Origin: Lewinellaceae bacterium
GTDB lineage: Bacteria > Bacteroidota > Bacteroidia > Chitinophagales > Saprospiraceae
NCBI GenBank assembly: GCA_020636315.1
Contig: JACJYA010000029.1
Coordinates: 1 to 25,715, forward strand
Direction: 5' to 3'
Length of the DNA: 25,715 nt
A program made the translations under genes and the position numbers. Below, in pieces: positions 14,186 to 21,790 of this stretch (position 1 is the stretch's first letter; each line of letters opens with the position of its first letter). Below the pieces are notes generated by a model, which saw only the letters and a program-made list of their open reading frames with translations, was not told the DNA's origin and did not search any database.

Positions 14186-15388
14186 ATGAAAAAACAAATA
14201 GGTTTCGGTTCTCTGTGTGTCCAGAGCCCTGAGGAAAAACGCTATACGAACCCTCATCAACTCCCGATTTATGCCACTTCATCTTTTGCCTTCGATTCCA
14301 TAGAACAAGGTATGGATATCTTTCTGGGCAAGCAGCCCGGCCACATTTACAGCCGTTTCGGCAACCCGACCATCGACGTGGTGGCGGAAAAAGTTGCTCA
14401 ACTGGAAGCCCATGACAGCGGGTTGAAATGTTCGGGCCTGCTCACCAGCTCCGGCATGAGCGCCATATCCACCTTGTTGCTGGGGCTGCTCAAAAGCGGA
14501 GATGGCATCCTCACCCAGGGCAACCTTTATGGCGGAACCACAGCCCTCTTCAGGGATGTACTGCAACCTCTTCAAATCAATTGCTTTACCACCGGGCTTG
14601 AAAATCTGAACGAGGTAGAAAGTATTCTCCGAAAACAGGGCAACATCCGGCTGCTTTACTACGAGACCCCTGCCAACCCTACCCTCGACTGTTTCGATAT
14701 GGCCGCTTTGGCCGAACTGGGGCACAAATATAACTGCAGCGTAGTTGCCGACAACACTTTTGCCACTCCCTATCTGCAACAGCCTCTGAAGCATGGCGCA
14801 GATTTTGTTATCCATTCCACTACCAAATACCTCAATGGCCACGGGAATTCCACCGCCGGGGCCATCGTAGGCAGGGATAAAGATTTAATGGGCAAAGCGG
14901 TATTACCCAAACTAAAACTACTGGGCACCAACTGTAATTCCTGGGACGCCTGGCTCCTTCACAACGGCCTGAAAACACTGGAAATCCGGATGGAACGACA
15001 CTGTCAGAACGCCCGAAAGCTGGCAAAATGGCTGGAAAAACACCCCGAAGTCGAAAAGGTAAATTACCCGGGCCTGGAAACCCACCCCAGCCACCCCGTA
15101 GCAAAAAAACAGATGAAAGATTTCGGCGGCATGCTCAGTTTCGAACTGAAGGGTGGCCTGGAAGCCGGCAAACGGTTTATGAACCGCCTCCGGTTCTGCA
15201 CGCTGACCCCCACGCTGGGCGACGTAGATACGCTCGTTTTGCATCCGGCCTCTATGTCTCATGTCAGTGTTCCCAGAGAAGCCCGTCTGCAATACGGCAT
15301 TACCGACGGGCTGGTGCGCATTTCCACCGGAATAGAGAACATAGAAGATATTATTGCTGATGTGGAGCAGGCGATCGGTTCAGAATGA
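14186..15388 (+). CDS. Cystathionine gamma-synthase/lyase-type PLP enzyme
   Basis: A 400-residue cytoplasmic fold-type I PLP enzyme of the trans-sulfuration (Cys/Met metabolism) family. The signatures are clear: YSRFGNPT (55-62, phosphate-binding Tyr and Arg), QGNLYGGT (111-118), VVADNTFATP (186-195, Asp189 contacting the PLP ring) and the PLP-lysine motif HSTTKYLNGHGN with Lys214. The residue after YG is Gly117, where methionine gamma-lyase usually has a catalytic cysteine (YGCT). This favours cystathionine gamma-synthase/lyase or an O-acylhomoserine sulfhydrylase-like role over methionine gamma-lyase. The sequence alone does not settle which. It is a stand-alone + strand gene with rluD divergent upstream, and its 3' end overlaps the convergent aroF stop by 9 bp. 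Confidence 0.85.
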   Translation: MKKQIGFGSLCVQSPEEKRYTNPHQLPIYATSSFAFDSIEQGMDIFLGKQPGHIYSRFGNPTIDVVAEKVAQLEAHDSGLKCSGLLTSSGMSAISTLLLGLLKSGDGILTQGNLYGGTTALFRDVLQPLQINCFTTGLENLNEVESILRKQGNIRLLYYETPANPTLDCFDMAALAELGHKYNCSVVADNTFATPYLQQPLKHGADFVIHSTTKYLNGHGNSTAGAIVGRDKDLMGKAVLPKLKLLGTNCNSWDAWLLHNGLKTLEIRMERHCQNARKLAKWLEKHPEVEKVNYPGLETHPSHPVAKKQMKDFGGMLSFELKGGLEAGKRFMNRLRFCTLTPTLGDVDTLVLHPASMSHVSVPREARLQYGITDGLVRISTGIENIEDIIADVEQAIGSE

Positions 15389-16390
15389 TTCCCTAAGTTC
15401 AAAAGCCTGCCGCAACTGCTTATACAATCGTTCCGCTTCCGGGAAGCTCAGCGTCTGCTGGCCATCGGAATAGGCCTTTTCCGGCTGTTCGTGCACTTCG
15501 ACGATGACTCCATCTGCTCCCGCCATGACAGCCGCCAGCGCCACCGGGCTGACGAAACGCCGCAGGCCGATGCCATGAGAAGGGTCGGCAATTACCGGTA
15601 GATGCGTTTTCTCCTTCAACAGGGCAATGGCGTTTATGTCCATGGTGTTGCGGTAAGCGGATTCGTAGGTCCGGATGCCCCGCTCGCACAACATGATGCG
15701 TTCATTGCCGTTGGAAAATATGTATTCAGCGGCCTGCAAGAGTTCATCAATGGCGCCGGAGATGCCACGCTTCAGCAGCACCGGTTTGTCAACTTCGCCC
15801 AGGGCGTCCAGCAGGTTGAAATTCTGGGAGTTACGGGCCCCAACCTGAAAGATATCGACGTAGTCTGCCATGGCTTCGATCTGTTCCACCATCATAACCT
15901 CAGTAATGATCTTAATGCCCGCTGCACTGGCTTTCTCATGCCACAACCGGAGCCCGTCAATGCCAAGCCCCCGGAAAGAATAAGGGGAGCTGCGCGGTTT
16001 GTAAACCCCGCCTCTCATGATCCGGACTCCGTTCCGGGCCAGGTGCCCGATAACTTTTTCGATCTGCTCTTCCGATTCAATCGAACAGGGCCCTGCCATA
16101 ATGGTAAAATGGCCGGTGCCGATCTCCGTATCATCGTTCAGCCGTATGGAGGTATCCTCCACCCGCCATTTTTTGGATACCAGCTTATAGGCATCACTGA
16201 CTCGATGGATATCCTGAATGCCGGGCAATGTGCCGATGGCGCGAATATCGAATTCCTTCTTACCCACCCCGATAATGTAGTCTGCATACTGAGTAGATAC
16301 TTTTGTGGTTTTGTATTGGATCTCTTTGAGCTTCGCCTCCAGCTTTTCCAGCTGGGCCCCGGTTATTCGTTTGTCTAATTGAATGATCAT
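15380..16390 (-). CDS. aroF: 3-deoxy-7-phosphoheptulonate (DAHP) synthase, type I beta with N-terminal regulatory domain
   Basis: DAHP synthase condenses phosphoenolpyruvate and erythrose-4-phosphate, the first step towards chorismate and all aromatic amino acids. The 336-residue product has a short N-terminal ferredoxin-like domain (about 1-70: IIQLDKRITGAQLEKLEAKL in part, IGVGKKEFDI) that serves as an allosteric ligand-binding domain in related enzymes such as that of Thermotoga. The TIM-barrel follows with MAGPCSIESEEQI (98-110, metal-binding Cys102), RGGVYKPRSSPYSFRGLG, VLLKRG and ADPSHGIGLRRFV (metal-binding His). It begins 11 bp after the trpA stop, in the same direction, and so is probably the last gene of the trp operon. 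Its stop overlaps the end of the convergent PLP-enzyme gene, and there is no room for a terminator between them. Confidence 0.93.
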   Translation of the reverse strand: MIIQLDKRITGAQLEKLEAKLKEIQYKTTKVSTQYADYIIGVGKKEFDIRAIGTLPGIQDIHRVSDAYKLVSKKWRVEDTSIRLNDDTEIGTGHFTIMAGPCSIESEEQIEKVIGHLARNGVRIMRGGVYKPRSSPYSFRGLGIDGLRLWHEKASAAGIKIITEVMMVEQIEAMADYVDIFQVGARNSQNFNLLDALGEVDKPVLLKRGISGAIDELLQAAEYIFSNGNERIMLCERGIRTYESAYRNTMDINAIALLKEKTHLPVIADPSHGIGLRRFVSPVALAAVMAGADGVIVEVHEQPEKAYSDGQQTLSFPEAERLYKQLRQAFELRESF

Positions 16391-16401
16391 AAATTTTCAA
16401 C

Positions 16402-17208
16402 TCATTTTTTTATCGCTCCTGATGCGGAAACATTAACTCCGCGGATCGAACGTACAAAATCAACGGTTGCCTCTTCAACATCCTCCGCTTCGGCCAGGGC
16501 CCGGATGAAGGCACTGCCAATGATGGCGCCATTGGCATAACGGCAGGCAGTAGCGAAAGTCTCGTGGCTTGAAATGCCGAAGCCAATAAGGCGGGGATTA
16601 TCCAGTTTCATCCTGTTTACGCGATCGAAATAAGCCAGTTGTTTATCCGTGATATGGCCTTTAGCTCCGGTTATGGAAGAACTGGCAACCATATAGACGA
16701 AGCCGCGGCTCAGTTCATCAACTTTGCGAATGCGTTCTTCAGGCGTCTGAGGAGTGATCAGGAAACTGATCCCCAGGCCGGCCTTCTCCACCATCGGCCG
16801 AAAGTGCTGCTCATATTCATAAAGAGGAAGGTCAGGAAGGATGAGGCCATCGATGCCCACTTCGACACACCTATCGAAAAAGCGCTGTTCTCCGTATTGC
16901 ATGACCTGATTGAAATAGCCCATAAGGACGAGAGGGATTTCTGATTTCTTCCTCACAGCTTCAACCTGTTCGAAGAGCAAGGGGAGTGTCATTCCGTTTT
17001 TAAGAGCCTGCTGGCCACTTTGCTGAATGGCCGGCCCATCTGCCAGTGGGTCGGAATAAGGCATGCCCAGTTCGATGAGATCAGCACCGGCCTTTTCCAG
17101 TGCCAGAATGATCCTGCCGGTATCGTTCAGCCCGGGGTGGCCGGCGGTGAAGTATATATTCAGAATATCCTTGGTTTTTTTGGAAAAAAGTTTGTCCAGC
17201 CTGTTCAT
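16402..17208 (-). CDS. trpA: Tryptophan synthase alpha subunit
   Basis: TrpA cleaves indole-3-glycerol phosphate to indole and glyceraldehyde-3-phosphate inside the alpha2-beta2 tryptophan synthase complex. The 268-residue TIM barrel carries both catalytic acids: LIELGMPYSDPLADGP with Glu46 (general base) and LILPDLP with Asp126. GFGISSHETF and a GAIIGSAFIRAL phosphate-binding loop complete the signature. Unusually, trpA does not overlap or closely follow trpB. It is separated from it by 182 bp that contain a nested hairpin (17279-17362). I see no promoter on its strand in that gap, so expression should depend on read-through from trpB. The next gene, aroF, starts 11 bp further on. Confidence 0.95.
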   Translation of the reverse strand: MNRLDKLFSKKTKDILNIYFTAGHPGLNDTGRIILALEKAGADLIELGMPYSDPLADGPAIQQSGQQALKNGMTLPLLFEQVEAVRKKSEIPLVLMGYFNQVMQYGEQRFFDRCVEVGIDGLILPDLPLYEYEQHFRPMVEKAGLGISFLITPQTPEERIRKVDELSRGFVYMVASSSITGAKGHITDKQLAYFDRVNRMKLDNPRLIGFGISSHETFATACRYANGAIIGSAFIRALAEAEDVEEATVDFVRSIRGVNVSASGAIKK

Positions 17209-17278
17209 TGAAATGAATTTTAGTTTATCCGAAGCTAACAGCTTTGTCGTATGGGCATATTAAATTTGGTCAGTATCA

Positions 17279-17362
17279 GATTACTAAGCCCGAAATAAAA
17301 TGGAGGGATTGGCAAGCTACTTTTTTTGAAAGGCTTACCAATCTTTATCAAGCTTAGTAATC
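17279..17362 (-). repeat. 84-nt nested hairpin between trpB and trpA
   Basis: The outer stem is GATTACTAAGC (17279-17289) with its perfect complement at 17352-17362. The inner stem is GATTGGCAAGC (17307-17317) with GCTTACCAATC (17333-17343), which is fully paired as RNA with one G-U. ATAAA/TTTAT (17295-17299/17344-17348) can pair between them. The four 11-mers are variants of one pattern, GATTnnnAAGC. The loop holds seven T (plus strand). No T-tract follows the outer stem on the transcribed strand, so it is not a simple terminator. Confidence 0.75.
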
Positions 17363-17390
17363 CTTCGGCAAAAAAAAATGTATTACAGGG

Positions 17391-18575
17391 TCACATAAAG
17401 CGGCCGAAATGCCGGATGTAGGTATCCAGGTCTTTATCACCCCGGCCGGACAGGCAGATCACGACAACATCATCCGCCTGGAAAGAAACCTTATCGAGGG
17501 CAGCGAAAGCATGAGCAGTCTCCAGGGCGGGAATGATGCCTTCTTTCCGGGAGAGGAAATAGGCAGATGCCAGTGCCTCGTCATCCGTAATGCTGACGGC
17601 TTCTGCCCTGCCACTGGCAATCAGGTGGGCATGCAAAGGCCCGATGCCGGGATAATCCAGCCCGGCGGAAAGAGAGTAGGGTTCAATGATCTGCCCGTCC
17701 TCAGTTTGCATCAGCAGAGTCCGGCTGCCGTGTATGATCCCTTTAGTACCCAGGACACTGGTCGCCGCCGATTCGCCACTGTGAATGCCGTGGCCCGCCG
17801 CTTCTACCGCGATCAGGCGCACATCTTCTTCATTGAGGTAGTGGTAATAAGCACCGGCTGCATTGCTGCCTCCGCCAACACAGGCGATAATGGCATCGGG
17901 GTTTTCACGGCCGGTATGTTCTTTCAGTTGCCATCTCATCTCTTCGCTGATGACGGACTGGAACCGGGCCACCATATCCGGATAAGGATGCGGCCCGACG
18001 ACAGAGCCTATGATGTAATGCGTATCTTCCGGGTTGTTGATCCAGTCCCGAATGGCCTCATTGGTGGCGTCTTTGAGGGTCTGGCTGCCGCTGGTGGCGG
18101 GCCGCACCTCAGCGCCCAGCATGCGCATACGGGATACGTTGGGGGCCTGGCGCTTAATATCGACAGCCCCCATATAAACGATACACTCAATGCCCATCAG
18201 CGCGCAAACCGTAGCTGTGGCCACCCCGTGCTGGCCGGCGCCTGTTTCGGCAATTATCCGGGTTTTGCCCAAACGCTTTGCCAGAAGGATCTGCCCAACG
18301 GTATTGTTGATCTTATGAGCTCCGGTGTGGTTGAGGTCTTCCCGCTTCAGGTAAATGGCGGCATTGTAGTGTTCAGAGAGGCGTTCCGCCAGGTAGAGGG
18401 GCGACGGCCGGCCAACATAATCCCGGAGCAGCTGCCGAAACTCGCTTTGGAAGGCGGGCTCCTCCATCACCTTTACATAAAGCCGGCGCAACTCCTCGAT
18501 ATTGGCATAGAGCATTTCGGGAATGAAAGCTCCCCCGAACTCGCCGTAGTATCCTCTTTCATCAATGGCTATCAT
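17391..18575 (-). CDS. trpB: Tryptophan synthase beta subunit
   Basis: TrpB joins indole, channelled from TrpA, to serine to make tryptophan, using PLP. The 394-residue product is of TrpB1 type and normal length. It has FGGAFIPE near the N-terminus, KREDLNHTGAHKINN with the PLP lysine at Lys88, AETGAGQHG with catalytic Glu110 (109-117), the phosphate loop VGGGSNA (233-239) and the C-terminal SGRGDKD, whose Ser376 contacts the pyridine nitrogen. Its ATG overlaps the trpF stop (ATGA), showing translational coupling. On the other side, 182 bp with a strong hairpin part it from trpA. A long + strand ORF over this gene is only an antisense shadow. Confidence 0.96.
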   Translation of the reverse strand: MIAIDERGYYGEFGGAFIPEMLYANIEELRRLYVKVMEEPAFQSEFRQLLRDYVGRPSPLYLAERLSEHYNAAIYLKREDLNHTGAHKINNTVGQILLAKRLGKTRIIAETGAGQHGVATATVCALMGIECIVYMGAVDIKRQAPNVSRMRMLGAEVRPATSGSQTLKDATNEAIRDWINNPEDTHYIIGSVVGPHPYPDMVARFQSVISEEMRWQLKEHTGRENPDAIIACVGGGSNAAGAYYHYLNEEDVRLIAVEAAGHGIHSGESAATSVLGTKGIIHGSRTLLMQTEDGQIIEPYSLSAGLDYPGIGPLHAHLIASGRAEAVSITDDEALASAYFLSRKEGIIPALETAHAFAALDKVSFQADDVVVICLSGRGDKDLDTYIRHFGRFM

Positions 18576-19231
18576 GGCATCTGTTGTTTCAGGCTACTAA
18601 TAAACCGGGCAACTTTATCGAGATCCTTGACCCCCGGCTGCTTTTCGAAGCGGCTGTTGATATCGACTCCGTACAATTGGGGGTGGCTGATGGCGAGGAT
18701 TGATTCGGCCGATTCGGGGCCAATGCCGCCGCTCAGCAGGAAGGGAGTAACCCCCCGGTAATTTCCCAGCAGTTTCCAGTCGAACTGCCGGCCGGTGCCG
18801 CCAAAATCCTTTCCTTTGGTGTCAAAGAGAAAATAGGTGCAATAGGGGGTGTAGGGAACTATCTGATCAAAGTCAAACGCCCCGTCAATCTGGAAGGCTT
18901 TGATCAGCCTGGCTTTTCGCATCGATGTACTTTCCCACAGGTTGCAAAGAAGCCCGCAGTATTCCGGGCTTTCCGTTCCGTGCAGTTGCACAAAATCCAG
19001 CTCGAAGTCATGTACATGGTTAAGGACATCCTCCACTTCGGCATTTACAAAAACCCCGACGCGTTTTTTACCTTCCAGCACATTTCCCTCCTTTGCCAGC
19101 CATTTCGCCAGCTTCTCACCCGCATAGCGCGGAGATTTGGCATAGAAAATGAAGCCCACCATATCAACCGGCAACCTGGCCAGCGCTGTAATGTTATCGG
19201 GCTCCCGCATACCGCATACTTTTATTTTCAT
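18572..19231 (-). CDS. trpF: Phosphoribosylanthranilate isomerase
   Basis: TrpF converts N-(5-phosphoribosyl)anthranilate to the carboxyphenylamino-deoxyribulose phosphate used by TrpC. The 219-residue single-domain TIM barrel has the general base in KVCGM (Cys6), the general acid in FLFDTKGKDFGGTGRQFDW (Asp137), QLHGTESPEYC in the middle, LSGGIGPES for phosphate binding and GVDINSRFEKQPGVKD (188-203) at the end. It is a stand-alone gene, not fused to trpC as in enteric bacteria. It lies 30 bp after trpC and overlaps the trpB start by 4 bp. Confidence 0.95.
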   Translation of the reverse strand: MKIKVCGMREPDNITALARLPVDMVGFIFYAKSPRYAGEKLAKWLAKEGNVLEGKKRVGVFVNAEVEDVLNHVHDFELDFVQLHGTESPEYCGLLCNLWESTSMRKARLIKAFQIDGAFDFDQIVPYTPYCTYFLFDTKGKDFGGTGRQFDWKLLGNYRGVTPFLLSGGIGPESAESILAISHPQLYGVDINSRFEKQPGVKDLDKVARFISSLKQQMP

Positions 19232-19261
19232 AAATTGTTTTGGGTTTAAACCTTTTTGAAA

Positions 19262-20077
19262 TCATGCTATGGCGTTATGCAGCAGCCCCTCAATATGCTG
19301 CACCTGCCTGATAAATTCCCGGCAAGCCTTTCCGGGATCGGGCTGCCGCATAAAATGTTCTCCGATGAGGAACCCCTGGTAACCGGAACTCCTGAGCTCA
19401 ACAACGGCCTGCGGGTCATTCAGGCCGCTTTCCGATACCTTAACGGCTTCGGCAGGGAGGGCAGATACCAGCTCCAGAGAAGCCGCTATGCTCACCTCAA
19501 AAGTTTCCAGGTTGCGGTTGTTCACCCCTATTGCATCCACATCGGGAGTGTATTTATCCAGTTGCTGCCGGCTATGTACTTCCATCAACACTTCCAGCCC
19601 CAGTGCTTTGGCCGACTTTGCCAGCCGGGCCAATTGTTGTTTTTCCAGGCATTCGGCAATGAGCAGGATCGCGTCTGCACCTATTGACCTGGCTTCGATC
19701 AGCTGATATTCATCAATGATGAAATCTTTTCGAAGTATGGGACAAAAGTTGAACTTACGGGCTTCGGTGAGGTCTTCGTTCCTGCCGCCGAAAAATTCCG
19801 TATCCGTAAGGACAGAAAGCGCCGAAGCCCCAGCCTGCATATACCCGATGGAAACCCGTTCTACCGAAGCATAGGGGTTAATGTCTCCTTTGGAAGGAGA
19901 CCGCCGCTTAAATTCGGCGATGATGCCGGATTTGTCTTTTCTGAGCAGGTATTTTTTCAGGGAGACCACCGGGGTTTCGAAGTAGATGCTTTGTTCGAGC
20001 AGCCGGGCAGGATAAAGTGTACTGCGTTCAGCCACCTCCTTTTTTTTATGAGCAACGATCTTTTCCAGGATATTCAT
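19262..20077 (-). CDS. trpC: Indole-3-glycerol phosphate synthase
   Basis: TrpC closes the indole ring, producing indole-3-glycerol phosphate with loss of CO2 and water. The 271-residue TIM barrel has an N-terminal helical extension and the motifs IAEFKRRSPSKGDI (Glu55, Lys57), SVLTDTEFFGG, PILRKDFIIDEYQ (general-acid Lys117), LMEVHS (Glu166), GVNNRNLETF and VSESGL. All catalytic residues I know for the family are present. It begins 8 bp after the trpD stop, and trpF follows after 30 bp. Confidence 0.95.
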   Translation of the reverse strand: MNILEKIVAHKKKEVAERSTLYPARLLEQSIYFETPVVSLKKYLLRKDKSGIIAEFKRRSPSKGDINPYASVERVSIGYMQAGASALSVLTDTEFFGGRNEDLTEARKFNFCPILRKDFIIDEYQLIEARSIGADAILLIAECLEKQQLARLAKSAKALGLEVLMEVHSRQQLDKYTPDVDAIGVNNRNLETFEVSIAASLELVSALPAEAVKVSESGLNDPQAVVELRSSGYQGFLIGEHFMRQPDPGKACREFIRQVQHIEGLLHNAIA

Positions 20078-20085
20078 CTTCTCTT

Positions 20086-21072
20086 TTAGTTTACCAGGTT
20101 TTGAAATGCTTTGAGCGCCCGCCGGCTGAGGAGGCTCTCTTTCGCTTCTTCAATGCAATCTTCGAGGGACTGCTCCGGTTTCAGGCAGTGGATCGCCAGG
20201 CCGGCATTGGCCGTCACCACTTCAAACTGTGCGGGGCTGCCTTCATTGTTCAAAACATTGCGGAAAATGGTAGCCGCCTCTTCTTCCGTTTCGCCTCCGT
20301 ATAGGTCACCGTGCTGCAATTTAGGCTTTCCCAGCTCTTCCGGAGTGAGAATGGTATCGCGTTCATTGGTGCGCAGCTTGAATGGCCCGGTGAGGGATAT
20401 TTCATCGTATCCGTCCAGAGAATACACGATGGCGAACCGGCGGCCCGTTTCCTGCATCACATATTGGTACATGCGAGCCAATTCCTGGCTGAAGGTGCCA
20501 AACAGCTGATGGCTGGGCTGAGCCGGATTGACCAGCGGCCCCAGCATATTGAAAAATGTCTTCATCCCCAGCTGTTTGCGGACGGGCACGACCTCCTTCA
20601 TCGCAGGGTGGAACAAAGGCGCATGAAGAAAACAGATGTTGGACCGGTCCAGTTGGCGCCGCAACTCGGATTCGTCATTGGTGAACTCATATCCCAGTGC
20701 CATCAGCACATTGGATGACCCCACTGCTGAAGAAACGCCGTAACTGCCATGCTTGGCCACCTTGTGCCCGGCGCCGGCAACAACTACAGCCGAAAGCGTG
20801 GATACATTAAAGGTGTTCTTACTGTCGCCTCCGGTGCCGACAATATCGATAGCTTCCATCCCGTTCAGGTTGACCGGCACGCATAGTTCCAGCAAAGCAT
20901 CGCGAAAGCCCTGTAGTTCCTGTATGGAAATGGAACGCATGAGAAAAACGGTGATAAAGCTGGCTACCTGTATGTGGTTGTAGCGGCCGTGAGAAATATT
21001 GAGAAGGGCCTCCCGGGCTTCTTCCCGGCTGAGGCGCTCGTGTTCATATAATCGGGAAAGGATCTCTTTCAT
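20086..21072 (-). CDS. trpD: Anthranilate phosphoribosyltransferase
   Basis: TrpD transfers phosphoribose from PRPP to anthranilate, the second committed step of tryptophan synthesis. The 328-residue product has the family signatures: IVGTGGDSKNTFNVST (77-92; the GTGGD loop binds PRPP), VAKHGSYGVSS (105-115) and FFNMLGPLVNPAQP. It is a free-standing protein, not fused to the TrpG glutaminase. It lies 51 bp after trpG and 8 bp before trpC, all on the same strand. Its length is slightly below the roughly 335-345 residues common elsewhere, but no motif is missing. Confidence 0.95.
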   Translation of the reverse strand: MKEILSRLYEHERLSREEAREALLNISHGRYNHIQVASFITVFLMRSISIQELQGFRDALLELCVPVNLNGMEAIDIVGTGGDSKNTFNVSTLSAVVVAGAGHKVAKHGSYGVSSAVGSSNVLMALGYEFTNDESELRRQLDRSNICFLHAPLFHPAMKEVVPVRKQLGMKTFFNMLGPLVNPAQPSHQLFGTFSQELARMYQYVMQETGRRFAIVYSLDGYDEISLTGPFKLRTNERDTILTPEELGKPKLQHGDLYGGETEEEAATIFRNVLNNEGSPAQFEVVTANAGLAIHCLKPEQSLEDCIEEAKESLLSRRALKAFQNLVN

Positions 21073-21123
21073 GGATGTTGTTTTTTCCGGTGAAATACTT
21101 CGTCATGCAAAAGGGGCTGGTAA

Positions 21124-21756
21124 TTAGAGGGGTAAACCGGGTTTATCAAGCTGGGTAGCCTGAATAGCCAGCCCCGCCCCAGGCACACATTCCGTAAAAA
21201 AGTTTTCCAGTATCTGCCGCCCGCACTCCGTCATGATGGACTCCGGATGGAACTGCACGCCCCGAACATTGAACTCCCGGTGGCGCATGGCCATTATCAC
21301 CCCGTTTTCGTCTTCGGCTGTGACCAGAAGTTCTTCCGGGAGGCTATCCCGCCGGACTACCCACGAGTGATACCGTCCAGCCCCGAACGGCACAGGTATG
21401 CCCCGAAAGAGGGGCTCTTCCCCATCCGTAACCAGAACCGGCGTTTCAACTCCATGGTAAACCTGAGACAAGTTTTCCAGTTCGGCGCCAAATGCTTCCC
21501 CAATAGCCTGGTGCCCCAAACATACCCCCAGAATGGCCTTCTCGCCGGCATAACGCCGGATGAGCTCCGGCATAATGCCCGCCTCAGAGGGCAATCCCGG
21601 GCCGGGCGACAGGATAATGGCCTCGTATTGGGCCACAGCTTCCAGGGCAATCCCATCGTTGCGGAAAACATCCACCTGACGGCCCAATATTTCCTGAATG
21701 TATTGCACCAGGTTGAAGGTAAAGGAATCGTAGTTGTCGAGAACGAGGATCTTCAT
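21124..21756 (-). CDS. trpG: Anthranilate synthase component II (glutamine amidotransferase)
   Basis: TrpG hydrolyses glutamine and passes ammonia to TrpE for anthranilate formation. The 210-residue class I amidotransferase has DNYDSFTFNLVQYI at the start, the oxyanion-site SPGPGLPSEAG, the nucleophile motif LGVCLGHQAIGEAFG with Cys79, and the His-Glu pair in VQFHPESIMTECG (His170, Glu172). The triad is complete. It could in principle also serve para-aminobenzoate synthase, as shared amidotransferases do, but its place directly after trpE, 34 bp away, supports the anthranilate role. Confidence 0.94.
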   Translation of the reverse strand: MKILVLDNYDSFTFNLVQYIQEILGRQVDVFRNDGIALEAVAQYEAIILSPGPGLPSEAGIMPELIRRYAGEKAILGVCLGHQAIGEAFGAELENLSQVYHGVETPVLVTDGEEPLFRGIPVPFGAGRYHSWVVRRDSLPEELLVTAEDENGVIMAMRHREFNVRGVQFHPESIMTECGRQILENFFTECVPGAGLAIQATQLDKPGLPL

Positions 21757-21790
21757 GGTATAGTGAAGTTAGTCTTGGTTCTATTTGATT

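Noticed and set aside
17243..17268. TTTG and TAAATTTG on the + strand in the trpB-trpA gap
   Set aside because: The spacing is only 14 nt and it would transcribe antisense to trpB. No matching element faces trpA.
17409..18761. 450-codon + strand ORF
   Set aside because: It is antisense to trpB and part of trpF, which have full family motifs. The open frame follows from the codon bias of the real genes.
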